From positions 2,108,001 through 2,172,000 of the forward strand of contig NC_092410.1 of assembly GCF_009017415.1 (NCBI RefSeq): DNA of 64,000 bases, given 5' to 3'. The notes beneath the pieces were generated by a model that did no database searches, was not told where the DNA came from, and saw only the letters and a list, made by a program, of their open reading frames with translations. Positions 10,316-26,406 of this stretch are shown here, in pieces (positions within the stretch are counted from its first letter, which is position 1; each line of letters starts with the position of its first letter). Source of the DNA: Aspergillus flavus (taxonomy: Eukaryota > Ascomycota > Eurotiomycetes > Eurotiales > Aspergillaceae). The translations under genes were made by a program, and so were the position numbers.

Positions 10316-13300
10316 ATTCTTTATCTAAAAATTATATATAAAGAATCTTAGAAGTCTTTAGCTATAAATTTATATAATTATATGAAAAATTATAGTAAAA
10401 AAATTAAGAACTAGTTTGTTATCTTTAGTATCTATTATCTAGTGCTTTGACTACATATCCTTATCTAGTTAATAGATCCTCTATTCTAACTAGTAGATAT
10501 TCCCCTGATATTAATTTTGTTTAAAAATATAGAGTTGTAATATTTTAAATATTAAATTAAATTTTTCAATTTATAATATAATAATATATAAAATATTAAT
10601 AATAATTAATTTATTTTAGTTATTTTATAAATATAGAATATAAACTTATAAATATTATTTTAAAAAAATATTAATAATTTTAATTTAATTATTAATTTTA
10701 AAATAAAAAATAATAAATAATAAACTTTTAATTTATAAATAATAAATTAGATATTTTTAAGGTTTAATAATAAATTTAAAATAAATTATATAATTTTTAA
10801 ATATATTAAATATATAAATATTTTATTTAAATTAAATAATTAATAATAATTAATATAATATTAAATTTTTAACTAAATAATAGAAAAAATAAATTTTATA
10901 AATATATTTTACTAGATATATCTAAATATAAATATTATATATAAAATTTTTTCTTTTATTATTTAAAAAATAATAATTTTAAATCTAGTAATCTATATAA
11001 TAATATATTTTAGATTAATAATATTTATAAAATAAAAATTAATAAAGTTTAAATTTTTAAGATAGCTATTTATAAATTTATTATAATAAAAATAAATTAA
11101 CTTTATTTTTAATATATTATAAATAAAAATAAAAAATTAATTTTTATAGAATAAATATTTTTTTTATTTGTTATATTTAAATAATATTATTATAAAGTAT
11201 TAATTATAATTTTTATTTAGAATTTTTGAAATAGATTATATAATATTATTTTTTTATAAATTTTATAAATTTAATGCTAAATATTAAAAAATATAAATAA
11301 TTATTTTTTGTTAACTAATTAAATATAGTAATTTAATTTTATTTAAAAAAATATTAATAAAATAAAATTTAAAATTTAAAAGTTAATTTTTAATTCTAAA
11401 TAAAAAGATTTTAATTTTAAATTTAAATAAAAATTATTATTAATCTTAATAATAAATTATTTATAGATTAAATTAAATTTATAGTAAATTAATAGATAAA
11501 ATTTATTTTTTTAAAAAAATTATTAATTTTTAATTCATAAATTTAATTTAAGCTATAAATTTTTAAAAAAAATTTAATTAATATAAAAATTTAAATTAAT
11601 ATATTTAATAATAATTTAATATTTTAATAGATATTAAATATTCTAGATTATAGTAGTTAAAATTTAACTTATAAGGTATTTATAATTATTTTATAAGTTA
11701 AATTTTAATTAGATAAAATATTTTTATAAATTAAATAAATTAGTAATATAATAATTTTATAAAGTTTTTAATAAATTAATAATAAAAATATATAAATTCT
11801 AGTAAATTTTATATATTATTAATATAAAGTAAAAAAAATTATTTAATAATTATTTTAATTTTTTTAAATTTATATAAATATTATTTTAGTTCATAATAAA
11901 CTTTAAAAATTTAATTTTATAAATAAATATTTTTAAACATATTTTTACTAATATTTTGTTATAATATAATAATAAAAATATAGTATACTTAATAAATTTA
12001 AAAAATATTATAGGTAATTTATATCTACTATATTATATAAAAACTATTCTCTTGATATTATATAGATTATTAGATATATATCTATTTTATTAAGATTATA
12101 AGTAATGGTATACTATAAGAGATAGAGAGTTATTAATTTTCTAGAGATTGAAAAAATAGCTATAGTCTTTATATATATATAGAATCTAGTAGATTTTTAG
12201 TAAATCTATAAGATTCTTTTATTTTAAATGGCTATTTTTTATAATAATATATTATAGCTATAATTATATTCTTTTTTATTTAATAATTAAATATTCTTAA
12301 ATTAAATAGTATAGACTATATTATTATATAAAAATATAATTATATAATATTATTTTTTTATAATAAAATAACTTTATATTTATTAAATTTAATATTTAAA
12401 ATTTTATATTATTAAGAGATTATATATAAATAATACTATTAAATAATATTATATAATATAGACTATTATAATATTATATTATCTATAGACTATTATTATT
12501 TATAGTAATACTATTAAAGTTTTTATAATTAAAATCTATAATTAATTATTATAATTAGTTATAATTTTATTTTCTTATTTTTTTAATTTTATTGATATAT
12601 TTTTATATTTATTATAGTCTTTTTAATTTTTTTTAATATAAATATTTTATTTTTTATTATTTATTATTTTTTAAATAGCTGTATATATTTTTATACTAGA
12701 TGTTTAATTTTTTAAAAAAAGTATTATTTATAAAAAATAAAAAATAATTAAAAATTTTAATCTATATTTTTATTTTTTATAATTTTAAATTAATTACTAG
12801 TAACTTTAATATTAATTATAATATAAAAATTAAAAAGTTTATTAAAAATAAATAATATTTTTATATTTTTTTTAAATAGTTATTAATTTTTTTATAGAAT
12901 TTTATTATTTATTTATATTTAATTATTTTATTATTTATTTTTTACATAAAATTTATTCTTTTTAAAATAATCTTTTAATTTTTTTATTTATTAAATATTA
13001 GATACTAGAAATTAGAAATATTAATATAAAAATAATTAATATTTATATTATAATTTTTTTATTAAAATGAAATAAAATTTTATAAAAATTTTTTTTGTTA
13101 TTATGTTTTGTTTAAATTATATTTTCTATTAATATTCTTTAATTTTTTAATAGAAAAACTTTTTAATTTTAATATTAATATTTAATTTTTTAATAATAAT
13201 TAATAATAGTAATAATAATTTATATATAATAATAAAAGATTTTATTAAATAAATTTTAAAATTATATAATTAAGTTATTTATATCTTTAAATTTATTAAA

Positions 13301-13599
13301 TAGTTATATAAAAATTATTAATAATTATATTTTAATTCTTAAATAATAAAAAACATTATAATTTATTTTATAATTTTTAATATTATTTTTAATAGTATAG
13401 AAACTTTTTTAAAATTATATAAATTTTGTATTATTATTATTTTTTTATTAAAATTCTTTTTACTATTATAGATCTATTTTTTTAAAAAATTTAATATTGT
13501 TTTAGTTTTATTAAATTCAATTATTCCTATTATTTTAATATTATTTTTATTAATAAAAACGGAATTATTTATAAACTATTCTATAATTTTATTATTATT
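10316..13599. other. A/T-rich RIP-like block, element type not identified
   Basis: No motif could be read. Two stretches are less degraded than their surroundings: about 10400-10510 (containing CTAGTGCTTTGACTACATAT) and about 12000-12230 (containing GTAATGGTATACTATAAGAG). They look like remnants of transposon ends. I found no partner for either. Confidence 0.5.
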
Positions 13600-14217
13600 T
13601 GTTACGTCCAGGTATTCATCCAAGGACTCTACAACCAGTTAACTATCTTGATTAGACGCGACTTATCTAATAACTAGAATCTACTAGTGATTAGTAATAA
13701 GAGTTTGATTAGAAGATTTAAATAGTAATAAAAATAAATAGTATATATATATATTTATAATAGTCAAAAGTTAAAGACTAAGTTAATTAAATATATATAT
13801 ATATACTTAATTATTAAATAGTATAAATAAATTAAGCTAATATAAAAAACTAAATAAAGTTATTTTCTAAATAATTTAATTAATTAATTATAAAAAATTA
13901 AATTAAATATATAAATAAATATTTTTATATATTTTTAAATATCTATTTCTATTATAATTTTTCTAGAGATAAAAGATAAAATATATCTAATTATAGTATA
14001 TAATATTATATATCTTTAATATATTTTTTTTAAAATAGATTCTAAAATAGATATTATATAATAGAGCTATTATTAATATCTATAGTTCTTTCTAAATAAC
14101 TACTTGATAAATAATTTATTAAATATTTTTATTTAAAAATTAATTATTAATATTTTATTATTATTTTATTTTATATCTATATTTTTAATAAAATATATTA
14201 AATAAAAGTTTATAATA
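13600..14217 (-). repeat. 3' LTR of the reverse Gypsy copy, with a non-RIPed U5 end
   Basis: The reverse complement starts at 14217 (TATTATAAAC, a decayed TGTTACAGAC) and ends at 13600 with TGGACGTAACA. The last ~110 bp (13600-13710) keep normal composition and share GTTAACTGG with the matching end of the LTR at 57141-57791, but differ there by more than RIP transitions. This suggests a related subfamily rather than an identical copy. Confidence 0.72.
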
Positions 14218-15760
14218 TTATTTTTTCTCTTTTAAATTTTTATTTCTAAAATTATAAAGTTATAGATTTATCTAAATAAAAGATTGTTTTTTAGTTTTCT
14301 ATTATACTTTACTATTAAATTTATATATAATAAAATATATAAATAAAATAAACTTTTTTAATATTATATAGTTTTAGTTAATAATTCTATTATTAATAAT
14401 CTTTATAATTATTATATCTAAGATAATAAAATTTATATAATAAATTAAAAATAAGAACTATATAAAATATATTTATTATAATTAAAAATATTTAAAATAA
14501 TTTTATAATTAATATAAATAAAAAAATCTTTATTATAACTAATAAAAAGATTCAATAAAATTAGCTAAAGTATTTTTAAAAAATATAAAAAATAATATTA
14601 AAAATTGTTTACTTTTAAAAATAATAATATTTTTTAAAAGAATATAGTAATTATATTTTAAAGTATAATTCTTTATTTATAAAATAATTTAATAAAAAAA
14701 ACTTTTCTAGTATTAAAAATCTCTATAAACTAAAATATTTTATTAATAAATTAAATATTACTTTTCTTAATACTATATTATTTAATTTTAATTTAATTTA
14801 AATAATAAATAATCTCTTTTTTTAAATAAATTTAAATTTTTTATTAATAGTACTATTAAATTAGCTAATAGTAATCTATTAAATTTTTAATAGATTTTTA
14901 TAGATTTTTTAAAATATTATAATTTTTTTATTTTATTAGATAATATAGTTTATTATTAATTTATTTATATTTTAATATCTTTTTAATTTTATATTCTATT
15001 TTTTTTTATAAAATTTAGTATTTTAATAATTTTAATATTTTTTTAGTATAGATTTTAACAGTAAAATATAAATATAGAATATATTTTTATATTAAGTTTA
15101 GTAATTTTAATTAATAGTTAATATTACTAATTTATTTTTTAATTTTAAATTTAATTATTTTATTTTTATATTTCTATAAAGTAGAATTTTTTTTAAAAAA
15201 ACCAAATCTTTTTTTATAATATTAATTATAATATATTATTATATAATAATTAAAAAAATTTAATATTTAAAAATAATTAATTATATAAATTTTTTAATTT
15301 TTTAATTATTTTAATAGCTTTTTTTATAATAGAATATCTATTTTTTAATTTTTTTAATATTTTAATATAATATTTATAATATATATAAAAAATATTATTT
15401 TTATTATTAAATATTTTATATTCTTATATATGAATTTTACTATTAATAATAAATTTATTTAATTATTTAATGATTTAATTTATTTTTTTTATTTAACTAT
15501 TTTTTTTATAAATAATATACTATAATTAATTTTTAATTTATTTTTATTAAATCTATAAATAATTATTAAACTTCAATATAAATAATTTACTTTAATTTAA
15601 TATAATTTTTTTTATTATTCTATAATAAATAAAAATATAATTAATAAATAAATAAAATATATTTAATAGATTAATCTATTATTATTATAATTATATTATA
15701 TGCTATATATATCTATAATTTATTTTTTATATATTTATTTATATATAAGACTTATTTTTA
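13600..15760 (-). mobile_element. Second chromodomain Ty3/Gypsy copy, reverse orientation (3' part)
   Basis: The 3' LTR is at 13600-14217. Directly to its right is the reverse complement of a polypurine tract. The minus strand at about 14876-15000 aligns base for base, apart from RIP-type changes, with the chromodomain segment of the full-length copy (56350-56475), 659 bp from the LTR against 666 bp there. Further in, the minus strand of 15560-15700 matches the integrase core around 55600. Continuation toward about 20 kb is likely, but I could not trace RT or the 5' LTR. Confidence 0.72.
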
Positions 15761-18700
15761 TAGTTTTATTTCTATTTTTTAATTATTTTATAATCTTATT
15801 TTTATATATTTATAGTTCTATACTATATACTCTATAGTTTTATTATAATTAAAAATATTATTTTTAATATTACTCTATTTATTCTAAAATTAATCTTAAT
15901 TTTATTATTTTTAACTATTTATAGAGATAAATTATTTATAAAATATATTTTAATTATTATATTTATTTTATTTTTTATTTATATTATAATTTAATATTTA
16001 TATTATAATTTAATATTTAATTATTTTAATTTATAATTAATTGTTTTTTCTATATTATATATACTAATATTTTTTATTTATTATTTATATTATTTCATTT
16101 TAATCTATCTATATTTATTATTTTCTATATATATTTTTTAATTAATTTTTATTTAAAATTTTATTGTATATAATTAATTATTGAATATTAATTATATAAA
16201 TATATATTATTAATTTTATATATCTATAAATTAAAAAATTAAATATAAAACTAGCTTTTTACTAGATAATTCTATTTTTATAAAATATTATTTTTAAAAT
16301 ATTTTATAAAAATTAATCTATATAATATCTACTATTCGATTTAAAAAAAAATAAAAAATTATATTTTATATTAAATATAGTTTTTTTAAATATATAATTA
16401 TATTATTTAATTTTAATAATATATTTATAATTTTTATAATTTTATATATATTATTTTATACAATATTTTTAATATATTTCAAATAATATATTTTAAAAAA
16501 TTGAGTATATAAAAAAATATTAAAATATTTTTAAAAAATTAATTTATACACTAAATTATTCAAAATAGATTATTTTAAATATAGTATATATATAAATTTT
16601 AAAATAATATTTATAAAATATAATTATTTAAAGAAATTTTATATTTTTTATAAAATTTAAATATTTATTAAATTTTATAATTTTTATTAATAATTTATTT
16701 AGAATTTTATATAAATTACTATATTTTTATGTTTTTTCTGAAAATAATTAAAATATAAATAAAAATTAAAATTAATTTAATTTATATTTATTAAAAAAAT
16801 AATATTTTATCAATTTATTATTAATTTTTAATCTATTCTATTTTTTTAATATTTTAAATAAAAAATAATAGAGACTTTATTTTTATTTAATAAAAAAAAT
16901 TATTAACTATCTAATAATAATATATTTATATAAATTTAATAAAATTAAATTAAATTATAATATATTTAATTAAAAATTATTTATTATTATTTATTTATTT
17001 AAATATTAATAATAATATATTAAAAATTTATTATATACTATTAAAATTATTTTTAAATATTTTAATTTATAAATCTTTATAAAATACTTAAAATTAATAA
17101 AATATTATAATATAATTTTAGATTATTATTTTTTAAGCTATATTTTATTTATTTTTTTATATATAATCTAATCTATAATCTATATATATATTAATTTTGA
17201 TTAATCTATTTATTTAAAAGTATATTTTAATATTATATAGTTTTATTTATAGAATTAATATATTTATTTAAAATATTTATTAAATAATTTAATAGATAAT
17301 TTAAATATTATAATAATATCTACAACTTTATAAGAATAATAAGAATTATTTAATTTAAAAATAAAATAAATTATTATAAATTATTTATTTAGATAAAATT
17401 ATAATTAAACTATAAAATATATTTAGTAATCAATTAAAGTTTTAATTAAAAAAATAATTTTAATAATTATTTTTATAATTAATATATTAATTAGAGTTTT
17501 TTTTAAAATTATTATAAAAGATTTATAATTCTTTTAATAAATATAGTTTTATTAATTAGTTTTTTATATATTATTTTTATTAATCTATTTAAATATCTCT
17601 TTAATTTTAATAAATTTAAAAATAATTAGTACAATCTTTATTATTTTATTTTATAAATTGAAATAAAAATTATTAATTAATATTAATTTTTTATTTTAGA
17701 AATTTATATATTTTAATTTTATTTTATCTTCTTAATAAAATTTATTAACTACTTAATTCTATTAATATTTTAAAAGTTTTAAAATATATTTATAAAGATT
17801 TTAATTATATATAAAATATATAAAATAATTTATATTAATTTTAATACAGGAAGAAAACTTTCAATATTTTTTATTAACTTTTTATATTTTATATTAAAAG
17901 ATTAAACATTTAAAATTTTTTCTTCATAATATTAAAATAAAAAATTAATTATGGATTAAAAATAATATTTTTATATTATAATCTATTTATTAATAATTAT
18001 ATATACTTTATTATCTTTTTTTATTAATAAAAAATTATTTTCTGTTATACTAATTTTGAAATAAAATAATTAAAATTTTTATTTTATCTACATAAAATAT
18101 TATTAGTTTTATTAAGTTTTTTATTAAATTTAGTATTAATTTTAATATTATAGATTTTTTTATTTTTATTTTATTTTTTTAAAAAAATATTGAAAATTTT
18201 TGTAATATAATTTTAAAAACTCTTTAATTTATTCTTATATTTAATTTAATTTATAATTAATATAATTTTTTTATTTCCTAGTTTTTTTTAAAAAGAACTT
18301 TTATATTTTATTTTCTACAATTTAAAATATATTTATTAATAAAAATATTTTAATTTAAATTATTATTAAATATTATTTATATATTTATTTATTTATTATC
18401 ATTATTTAAAAACTGTTTATTAAAAAAATTATATTAATTTGATAGTTTTATTAAGTATATTAATAAAATAATTTAAAAGTGTTTTATTTATATATTATTA
18501 AAATATAAAACTATTTTAAAAAAACTAAACAATAAAACATAGATTATAAAATCAGATTTACAACTACAATTTATAAAAATATGTATTAAAATATAAGATT
18601 TTAATACATAAAAAAATAAAAATAATTTAATTATTTATTATATTATTATAATTTTCTAAATTTAAAATTATATAAAAAAACTTTTCTTTTAATAATATAA

Positions 18701-21149
18701 TTAATTTATTAATTTATTATTTTAAGTATAATTTTTATATAAAGTTTATTATTTATATATTATTATTTAATAGTATTTTTATTATTTAAATTATAATATA
18801 TTTATTTAGTTTAATAAAATCTATACTCAAAATAATAATATTATTTTAATTAATTTTAAAATCTATTTATAAAATTTAAAATATTTAAAAATATAATATT
18901 AATTTAATATCTCTATAAATTTATTTTATGTATAATTACAAATAATATTACTATATATATATCATTATTATAAAATAAATTAATAATATTTTAAAAAATA
19001 AATTAGATTTTGAAAATCTTATATAGATATTTTTTCTAGAATTTTATAATTTTATTAATATTTCTATTCTTAAAAAAAGTAAAAAAGTATTATTATATTA
19101 TTTATATAATTATCAAATTAAATTAACTAAAAAATGATTTTTCATGTACATTTTATATATTATATTATAACAAAACTTTATAATACTATATAAATAGTTT
19201 CTAAAAAATTTAAAATAAGATTTAAATATTTTAATTTATTGTTTATTATATTTTCTATTCTATTTAATATGAAATTAAAAAAATCTCTATTTATATATTA
19301 ATCATTATATTGTAAATATTATAATAATTAAAAATTATTATTTATTATTATAAATTAAAATTGTAGTAATTTTTGAAAAATATATAAATAATATGTAAAA
19401 ATATCTAGATATAAATTTTTGATTCATAAAATTAAATTTTTATATTTTATTATTAGCTGGAATAATATTTATATAAATTTTAAAAAAATTAAAATAATTA
19501 TTAAATAATTGATTTTTATATAATTAATATTAAAAGTTTTACTAAAGTTTATAAATTTTTATTATTAATTTATTGAAAGTTTTTGAAAAATTATCCTATT
19601 ATTTATTTGTTTAATTTATAAAATTTTTTTTTAATGACAATTTAATTTATAAATTAATTATTTTTATTTTAAAATTATAAAATTAAATTAAAGATATAGT
19701 TTTATAAACAAATATTTTTAATTATATTTTTATAATATTCTATTTTAATATAATAATAAAAATATACTATATCTATGCATTTTTTTTAGAAAAGTTTTTA
19801 TTATTAAATATAATTATAAACTCTATAATAAAAAATTCTTTATTATTTTAAAACAATATAAATTAAACTAAATTTATTAACTAAAAAATTATTAAATCTT
19901 CTTTAAAAAAAATATTTATTATATTAAAGCTAAATAATTTTAAAAATTATAAAATATCGATTCTATTTATTAATCTATTATAAATTTTATTTAATTCATA
20001 AATATATTATTAATAAAGTTATTTAAAAATTTTATTTAAATTTAAACTTAAAGCTTTTCTATTTATAGTCAAAAATCTATTTTTAATTTTTAATTCTCAT
20101 TTTATAAGAAAAAACTATTTTTTAAATTTTAAAACATATTTTATTAATATTTATTTAGATGAACTTAAATTGTTATAGTTAATTTATTAATAAAAAGTAA
20201 TTATTTTTATTTTTTAATATCTAGAATTTAATCTATAAAAGTTATAAAAAACAATATTGTATAATTTAATTTTATAAATTTTAAATAGAAAGTATAAAAA
20301 ATATTTTATAATAATATTATTTAAATATAAAAAATAAAAAACTATTTGTATATTTTTAACTATAATAAATTAAAAATAGAATTAATCTATTGTTATTATA
20401 ATAAATTTATAAATAACTTTTTAAATAATTTAAAATCTATAAATTATTATTATATAACTATTATCAATTTAGAATATTTTATATTTTAAATAATAATATT
20501 TTTTTAAAAAATAAAATAATAGATTCTATATTTACTATCTATATTTGAATCTATCTAATAAAATATTTATAAATTTAATTTTTTTTAATTTCTAATTAAA
20601 AATTTAATATTATACTAGATATTATTAATTATTTAATAAAAAATATTTTATACTTTATTAATTTATTCTTAATATTAAAAAATTATATATTTATATGTTC
20701 AATATATTTAAAAATTATATAATCTATTTTAAACTATCATATTTAATGACAAATTATAATTTATTACTAAATTTAAAAAATATTTACTTTTTTTATTTAT
20801 TATGTTTTAATTTAAAATTAATAATTAGATTAAAATTATTAATATTTTCTAAAAATAATATCTATAAATCTATATATTTATAAAAAAACTAGCATAAGTA
20901 TTTACTATTTAATAAATTTTATTTAGATTTTTTTATACTAATATTATTTAAATATCTCGATTTTTAATTAACTATAATTTTTATTATCTATTAATTAGGT
21001 ATAATTTAAAATATTAATATCTTTATTTAGAAAATATAACATTTTATAGAATTTAGTTAAATTAAAATAATTTTTATTTAAATTTATTATTAAAAATAAA
21101 TTAATTATTACTAATAATTTATATATTTATTATATAAATTTATTTTACT
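15761..21149. other. A/T-rich RIP-like block, probably containing the rest of the reverse Gypsy copy
   Basis: Almost only A and T, more degraded than the elements on the right. If the reverse Gypsy copy is full length (about 8 kb), its pol, gag and 5' LTR should lie here, but I could not read RT, protease or gag. The open frame at 20695-20883 is low-complexity and has no coding features. Confidence 0.45.
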
Positions 21150-21285
21150 TTTATTAAGATATTAATATATTGATTGTTATTTATTCCTATCTAATAATTG
21201 TTAGCTAACTTTTTATTAACTAACTAAAGTTATGTACTATAATAAACTATATAGGATTTAAGAAACTCTAGATTTTAATAAATAT
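21150..21285. repeat. LTR-like repeat, decayed copy (pair with 38490-38618)
   Basis: Contains TATTTATTCCTATCTAATAA, then TAGCTAAC, and ends TAGATTTTAATA. It aligns over about 130 bp with 38490-38618, which ends CAGGTTTCAACA. Most, though not all, differences are RIP-type transitions. An end of the form ...CA suits an LTR terminus; the start of the repeat could not be fixed. Confidence 0.55.
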
Positions 21286-24200
21286 TAAAATTAAAAGTAA
21301 TAATATTTTATTATTAATAATAGATATAGAATACTAAATAAAATAATAAATAGAATATAATAAATAAAAATAGATATAGATATATATTAATATTAATTAA
21401 TTATTAAATTTTTTATATTAATCTTGATATTTTCTAACTTTTGTATATAGTTTATTGAATTTATATTTTTTATTTTATTTAGTTATATTTTAAAAATTAG
21501 TCTTTATATTACATAATAATTTTTTGATAGAATTTAATATTTTTAATAAAAAGAATACTTAATTATATAATATTAATTTAATTTAATTAAATTAAAAAAT
21601 ATATTAAAACTAAATATATATTTTTATAAAGATTAATATTAAAATAATTAAAATATTTATTAAAATAAAAAGATTTTATAAGCTAATATAAATTAGAAAG
21701 ATTAATATATAATATAATATTATATAAAATAGACTTATAATACTACTGTTATTATTTTAATTCTTTTAATAAATATTAAATAAATAAATAATAATAAATT
21801 AATATAGTCTATAAATAATATAATAATTGTAATAAATAATTTATCTAAATCTAATAAAATTTAATACAATTAAAAATAATAATTATAGTATAAAAAATAA
21901 ATAAAACAAATTAGTTAATAATATTAAAATAATACTTAAAATAAATATTCAAAACTATATTTAACTAATAATAGAAAATATTAATAATTATTTTAAATTA
22001 ATGATAAAAATTATTAATAATTATATTATTATAAAAAAGATCTAAAATTAATATATTATAAAACTATATAATAATAATAAAAATTAATTATAAATTAAAA
22101 AAGAAAATAATAAATAATAAAATTATAAAAAAAATATTATATAAAAAAATATAAATTTATAAAAAGTATTACAATTATAGTATAAATAAATATTAATTTG
22201 TTTTTCTAATTTTATTATTATAGACTAGACATTTTTATTATTAAATATAACTAAGTTATAAATTAATAGCTAATAGTAAAAAATAAAGATATATTATATT
22301 AATAATTTTTTATTAAAAAATAAATTACCTATTTTAAAAGTTACAAAGGTTTATACTAAAATATTTTTAATATTTATATTTATTAAATATAGATAAAATA
22401 TAATTAAATATTTTTTAAAATATATAATATTTAATATACTATTAATTAATAATATTTATTTTTTATTATAATAATTAAATAATACGAAAATAATTTACTT
22501 AATTAAATATTACTATTATTATTAAAATTATAAAAATAATAATATATTTATATTTTTATTAATAAATCTAATGTTATTATAATATATTAATTATTTTTTA
22601 ATTTAATATTAAAAATAAATTAATTATTAAATAATAATAGATATTAAATTATATAAATCTAATATTTAATTAATAATAGATAATTTATAGTTTTATATTT
22701 GTTAAATATATTATTAAATAATATTTATTTACTTTTAATTCTATTAATTTAATTTTAATTATACTAAGACTAGTATAATACTTTATTAAAATATAATAAA
22801 TATAAAAAATAGTTATAAGATAACTATATTAATATAATAAAAAATAATAAAATAAATAATAAATATAAAAATAGAAATTATAGATTATAACAAAAATTAT
22901 GAATTATAAAAAGAATTATAGATATAATATAAAATAAAAGATATTTTATAAAAAATAGATATAGTTAAATTAAAGTAAAAAGAAAAGAAATTAATAATAA
23001 AAACAATATAATAAAATTAAAGATAAAATAAAACAAAAGATATAATAAAATAAAGAATATAATAAATTAAAATAAAATAAAATAAATGAAAATAAATGAA
23101 AAGTTCTTTATAAAAATAATCTATAAATATGTATAGTACTAGTTGATTACTTTTTGAAATTCATATATTAAATTTTATATATTAATATTATTGATTTATA
23201 CTTATTAATTATTTTCTATACTATAACTTTTTTATTTAAGTGAATATTTAATAATAAACACTTTAAATTTTTTAAAATATTAGATAAATTTATTAATAAT
23301 TTATTTTATTTTTTAATAATTGTTTTTATTAAAAAGACTATTATTAATTATATAGATTTATAGTAGGTAATTTTAATTATATAATAAAAGTTATTAGATA
23401 GATTTTTTAAATTAAAAAAAATCTATTTTATATACTACTTATTTTATCTATTTAAAAATAATAAAAAAATTAATATATTATTATATAAACTTTATTTTTT
23501 TAGTTAAAAAATAGTATTTTTTATATAAATATAAATATATTTAATTATTAATATTAAATTTAATTATTTTATACAATTAATTATAGCTTATCTTTATTTA
23601 TATCTTTATTTATATCTTTATAAATATGAGTATTGTTTTATATTTATTTTTATTAAATTTTAAAATTATTAAAATTCTATTTTAAATGAGAATTTAAATA
23701 AGATATTTTGTATTAATGTATTAAATAAATTATTAATTATTATAATAATTAATAATAATAAATATATATAATTAATAATAAAATTTTTAAAAATTTCATA
23801 TTTTATTATTATTTTAATAATTTAAATTATTTATTTATTTATAAATAGTATATAGTACTATATAATTATTTAATTTTAAATTTAATAAATAATTTTTTTT
23901 TAAAAGTTCCTTAATAAATTTGAAATCTTTATTCATTATAAATTATATAAACATTATTTAATTCTAATATTAAAGAAATATAATAATTAATTTTTTATTA
24001 TATATAAACTATATTATATTTTTTAATATTAATTTAAGTTATTTTATAAATTTATTATAGATAATAAATAGTTAATTAAATTATTATTTATTAATACATA
24101 GATTTACTATAAACTTTATTATTATAATATAAAATAGAATTAGTAGTATTAGTATAAATTAAAAAAATTATAAAATATATAATAATATATTGTATTAAAT

Positions 24201-26406
24201 AAATAGATTAAATAATATATAACATATATATATAATAGTTTTTTTAATACATAATTAATTTATTTATAATTATTAAATATTTATTTAAATTTTAATAATT
24301 ATTATTATTATATAACATTATAAAAATAGATTTAATTAATAGTTAAAAAATATATAATTAAACATTTTTTTAATAATAATTTTTTTTAACTATATATAAA
24401 ATATTATTAATTATAATATAGAATAAAATAAATATTACTAATTATTCTCTATTAAATTAAATTATATTTAATATAAAAAAGGTATAATATTTATTTTTAT
24501 ATATTTAATAAATAGATTTTTTAAAGTTTTATAATAATTTAATTAATTATATATAAATAGAATATTAATTTAAATATTTAATTATAATAGTATTTAATAG
24601 TATTTATTAAATTATATTAATTATTATTATATAATTTATATAAATAAGAATTAATTAATAAAAGATTTCTATTAAATATTTAATTTTATATAATATTTAA
24701 ATTAAATAAAAGATTTTAAATTTAATTAATTAATAATACTATTTAACTATATTTAAATATTTATTTAAAAATTCTATTAATTTTATATTAATTTTATATT
24801 AATTTTATATTAATTTTAATATATACTATTATAAGATTTTAATATTTATAAATTGTATAATAAATTATTATTTTATAATTTGTTTTAAAATATTTAACTT
24901 AATATATAAGTATAGAATTAAATGAAAATATATTAAAAATTATAGTTTTATAAATTTAATTTATAATTTTTGAAATAATTTTTTTTAGTTAATATAAAAT
25001 TTATTAAAAATTAATTTATTTTTAAAAATAAACTTTTATAATTTTATAAAAAATCTATTTTTATTATATATTACTTAATAAAATATTTTAAATAGTCTAT
25101 TATATCTAGATATTATTTAAGATTTTTTAAAATAATTAAAAAGATAATTAATTATATAATTTAAAAGTTATTATTTAATAAAAAAAATCTAGATAATTTA
25201 TTATCTATTAAAATAAATATCTATTTAAAAAATTAATATATAATTTTTTTAATTTTAATTCAATATTTATTTCTATTAATTTATTAAATATTGTTAAATG
25301 AAACAAATAATATGTAAATTAAATATAATAAAAATAATAATTATATTATTAATATATATTTAATAAAATATTATAAATTTAATAAAATTAAAATCTATTA
25401 TTTATTAAATACATAATATTGAATTAATAAATTTTATAATAATCATATAAAATTATTTTTACTTTTTATAAGTAATAATTATATTTTTATATTAAATCTA
25501 AAATTTTAGTTTATAATAAAATGAGATATAGATTTAATTTTGTTTATGAATTTAATTATTATATATTAATTATTATTTTTCTTTTATTATTTATTTATTA
25601 AATTTACTATTTTAAAATAATTTATAAATAATAAATACTAAATAAATAAATAGTATATATTTAATTTATTAAATATTTTATTTATTATAATATAGTTTTT
25701 TAGTTTTATGTTATAAATTTTTAATTTAAATAATTTAATTTTTTAATTTTTTTTAATAAAATATTTATATACTAGTTCTTTAATATATTAATTATTAAAT
25801 TTAATTTATTCTATAAATATTTATATAAATTAATAAATTATTTTAATTAATTATAAACTTTGTAATTTTTTATATTTATTATTATATTATTATTAAATAT
25901 TATTTTTTTGTTTTTTATGAATTAAATAGTATTTATTAAAATTAATATTTCTGTTATATAAATATTATATTTAAAATTTAATATTATATTTTTTCTATAT
26001 GTTTTTATTTATTATTATTTTTATATTATTAATTTAATAAATTATAATATATTTAATTTAAATAACAAAATTATATAAATTATTAATTAGTTTTATATAA
26101 AAAAATTTTAATTAAATATAAATGTATGATGAATTTATTTTTATTAATTAATTTAAAAAATAGATCTTTGTTTCTAAATAATATATATTTAATATATACT
26201 AGTATAATAATTATTTAATATAATTTATGTTATATAGTAATAAATATTAAGATATTTTAAGAAAATTAAAGTATTACTAGTTTAATATTCAAATTAAATA
26301 AAAATTCTTTATAATTTAATATAATTATATTAATTAAAATTTTAATTTTAAAATTTTTAATTAATATAGAAAATTTAATAATTAATTAATATTAATATAT
26401 ATTAAA
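21286..26406. other. A/T-rich RIP-like block, element type not identified
   Basis: Extremely A/T-rich with many short A/T microrepeats, among the most degraded DNA in the window. I could read no protein motif on either strand. It may be the body of an old LTR element bounded by the repeats ending at 21285 and 38618. Confidence 0.45.

Noticed and set aside
20695..20883. 62-aa open frame in A/T-rich DNA
   Set aside because: Low-complexity Ile/Leu/Asn/Tyr/Phe/Lys composition expected from random A/T sequence; no motif and no flanking gene signals.
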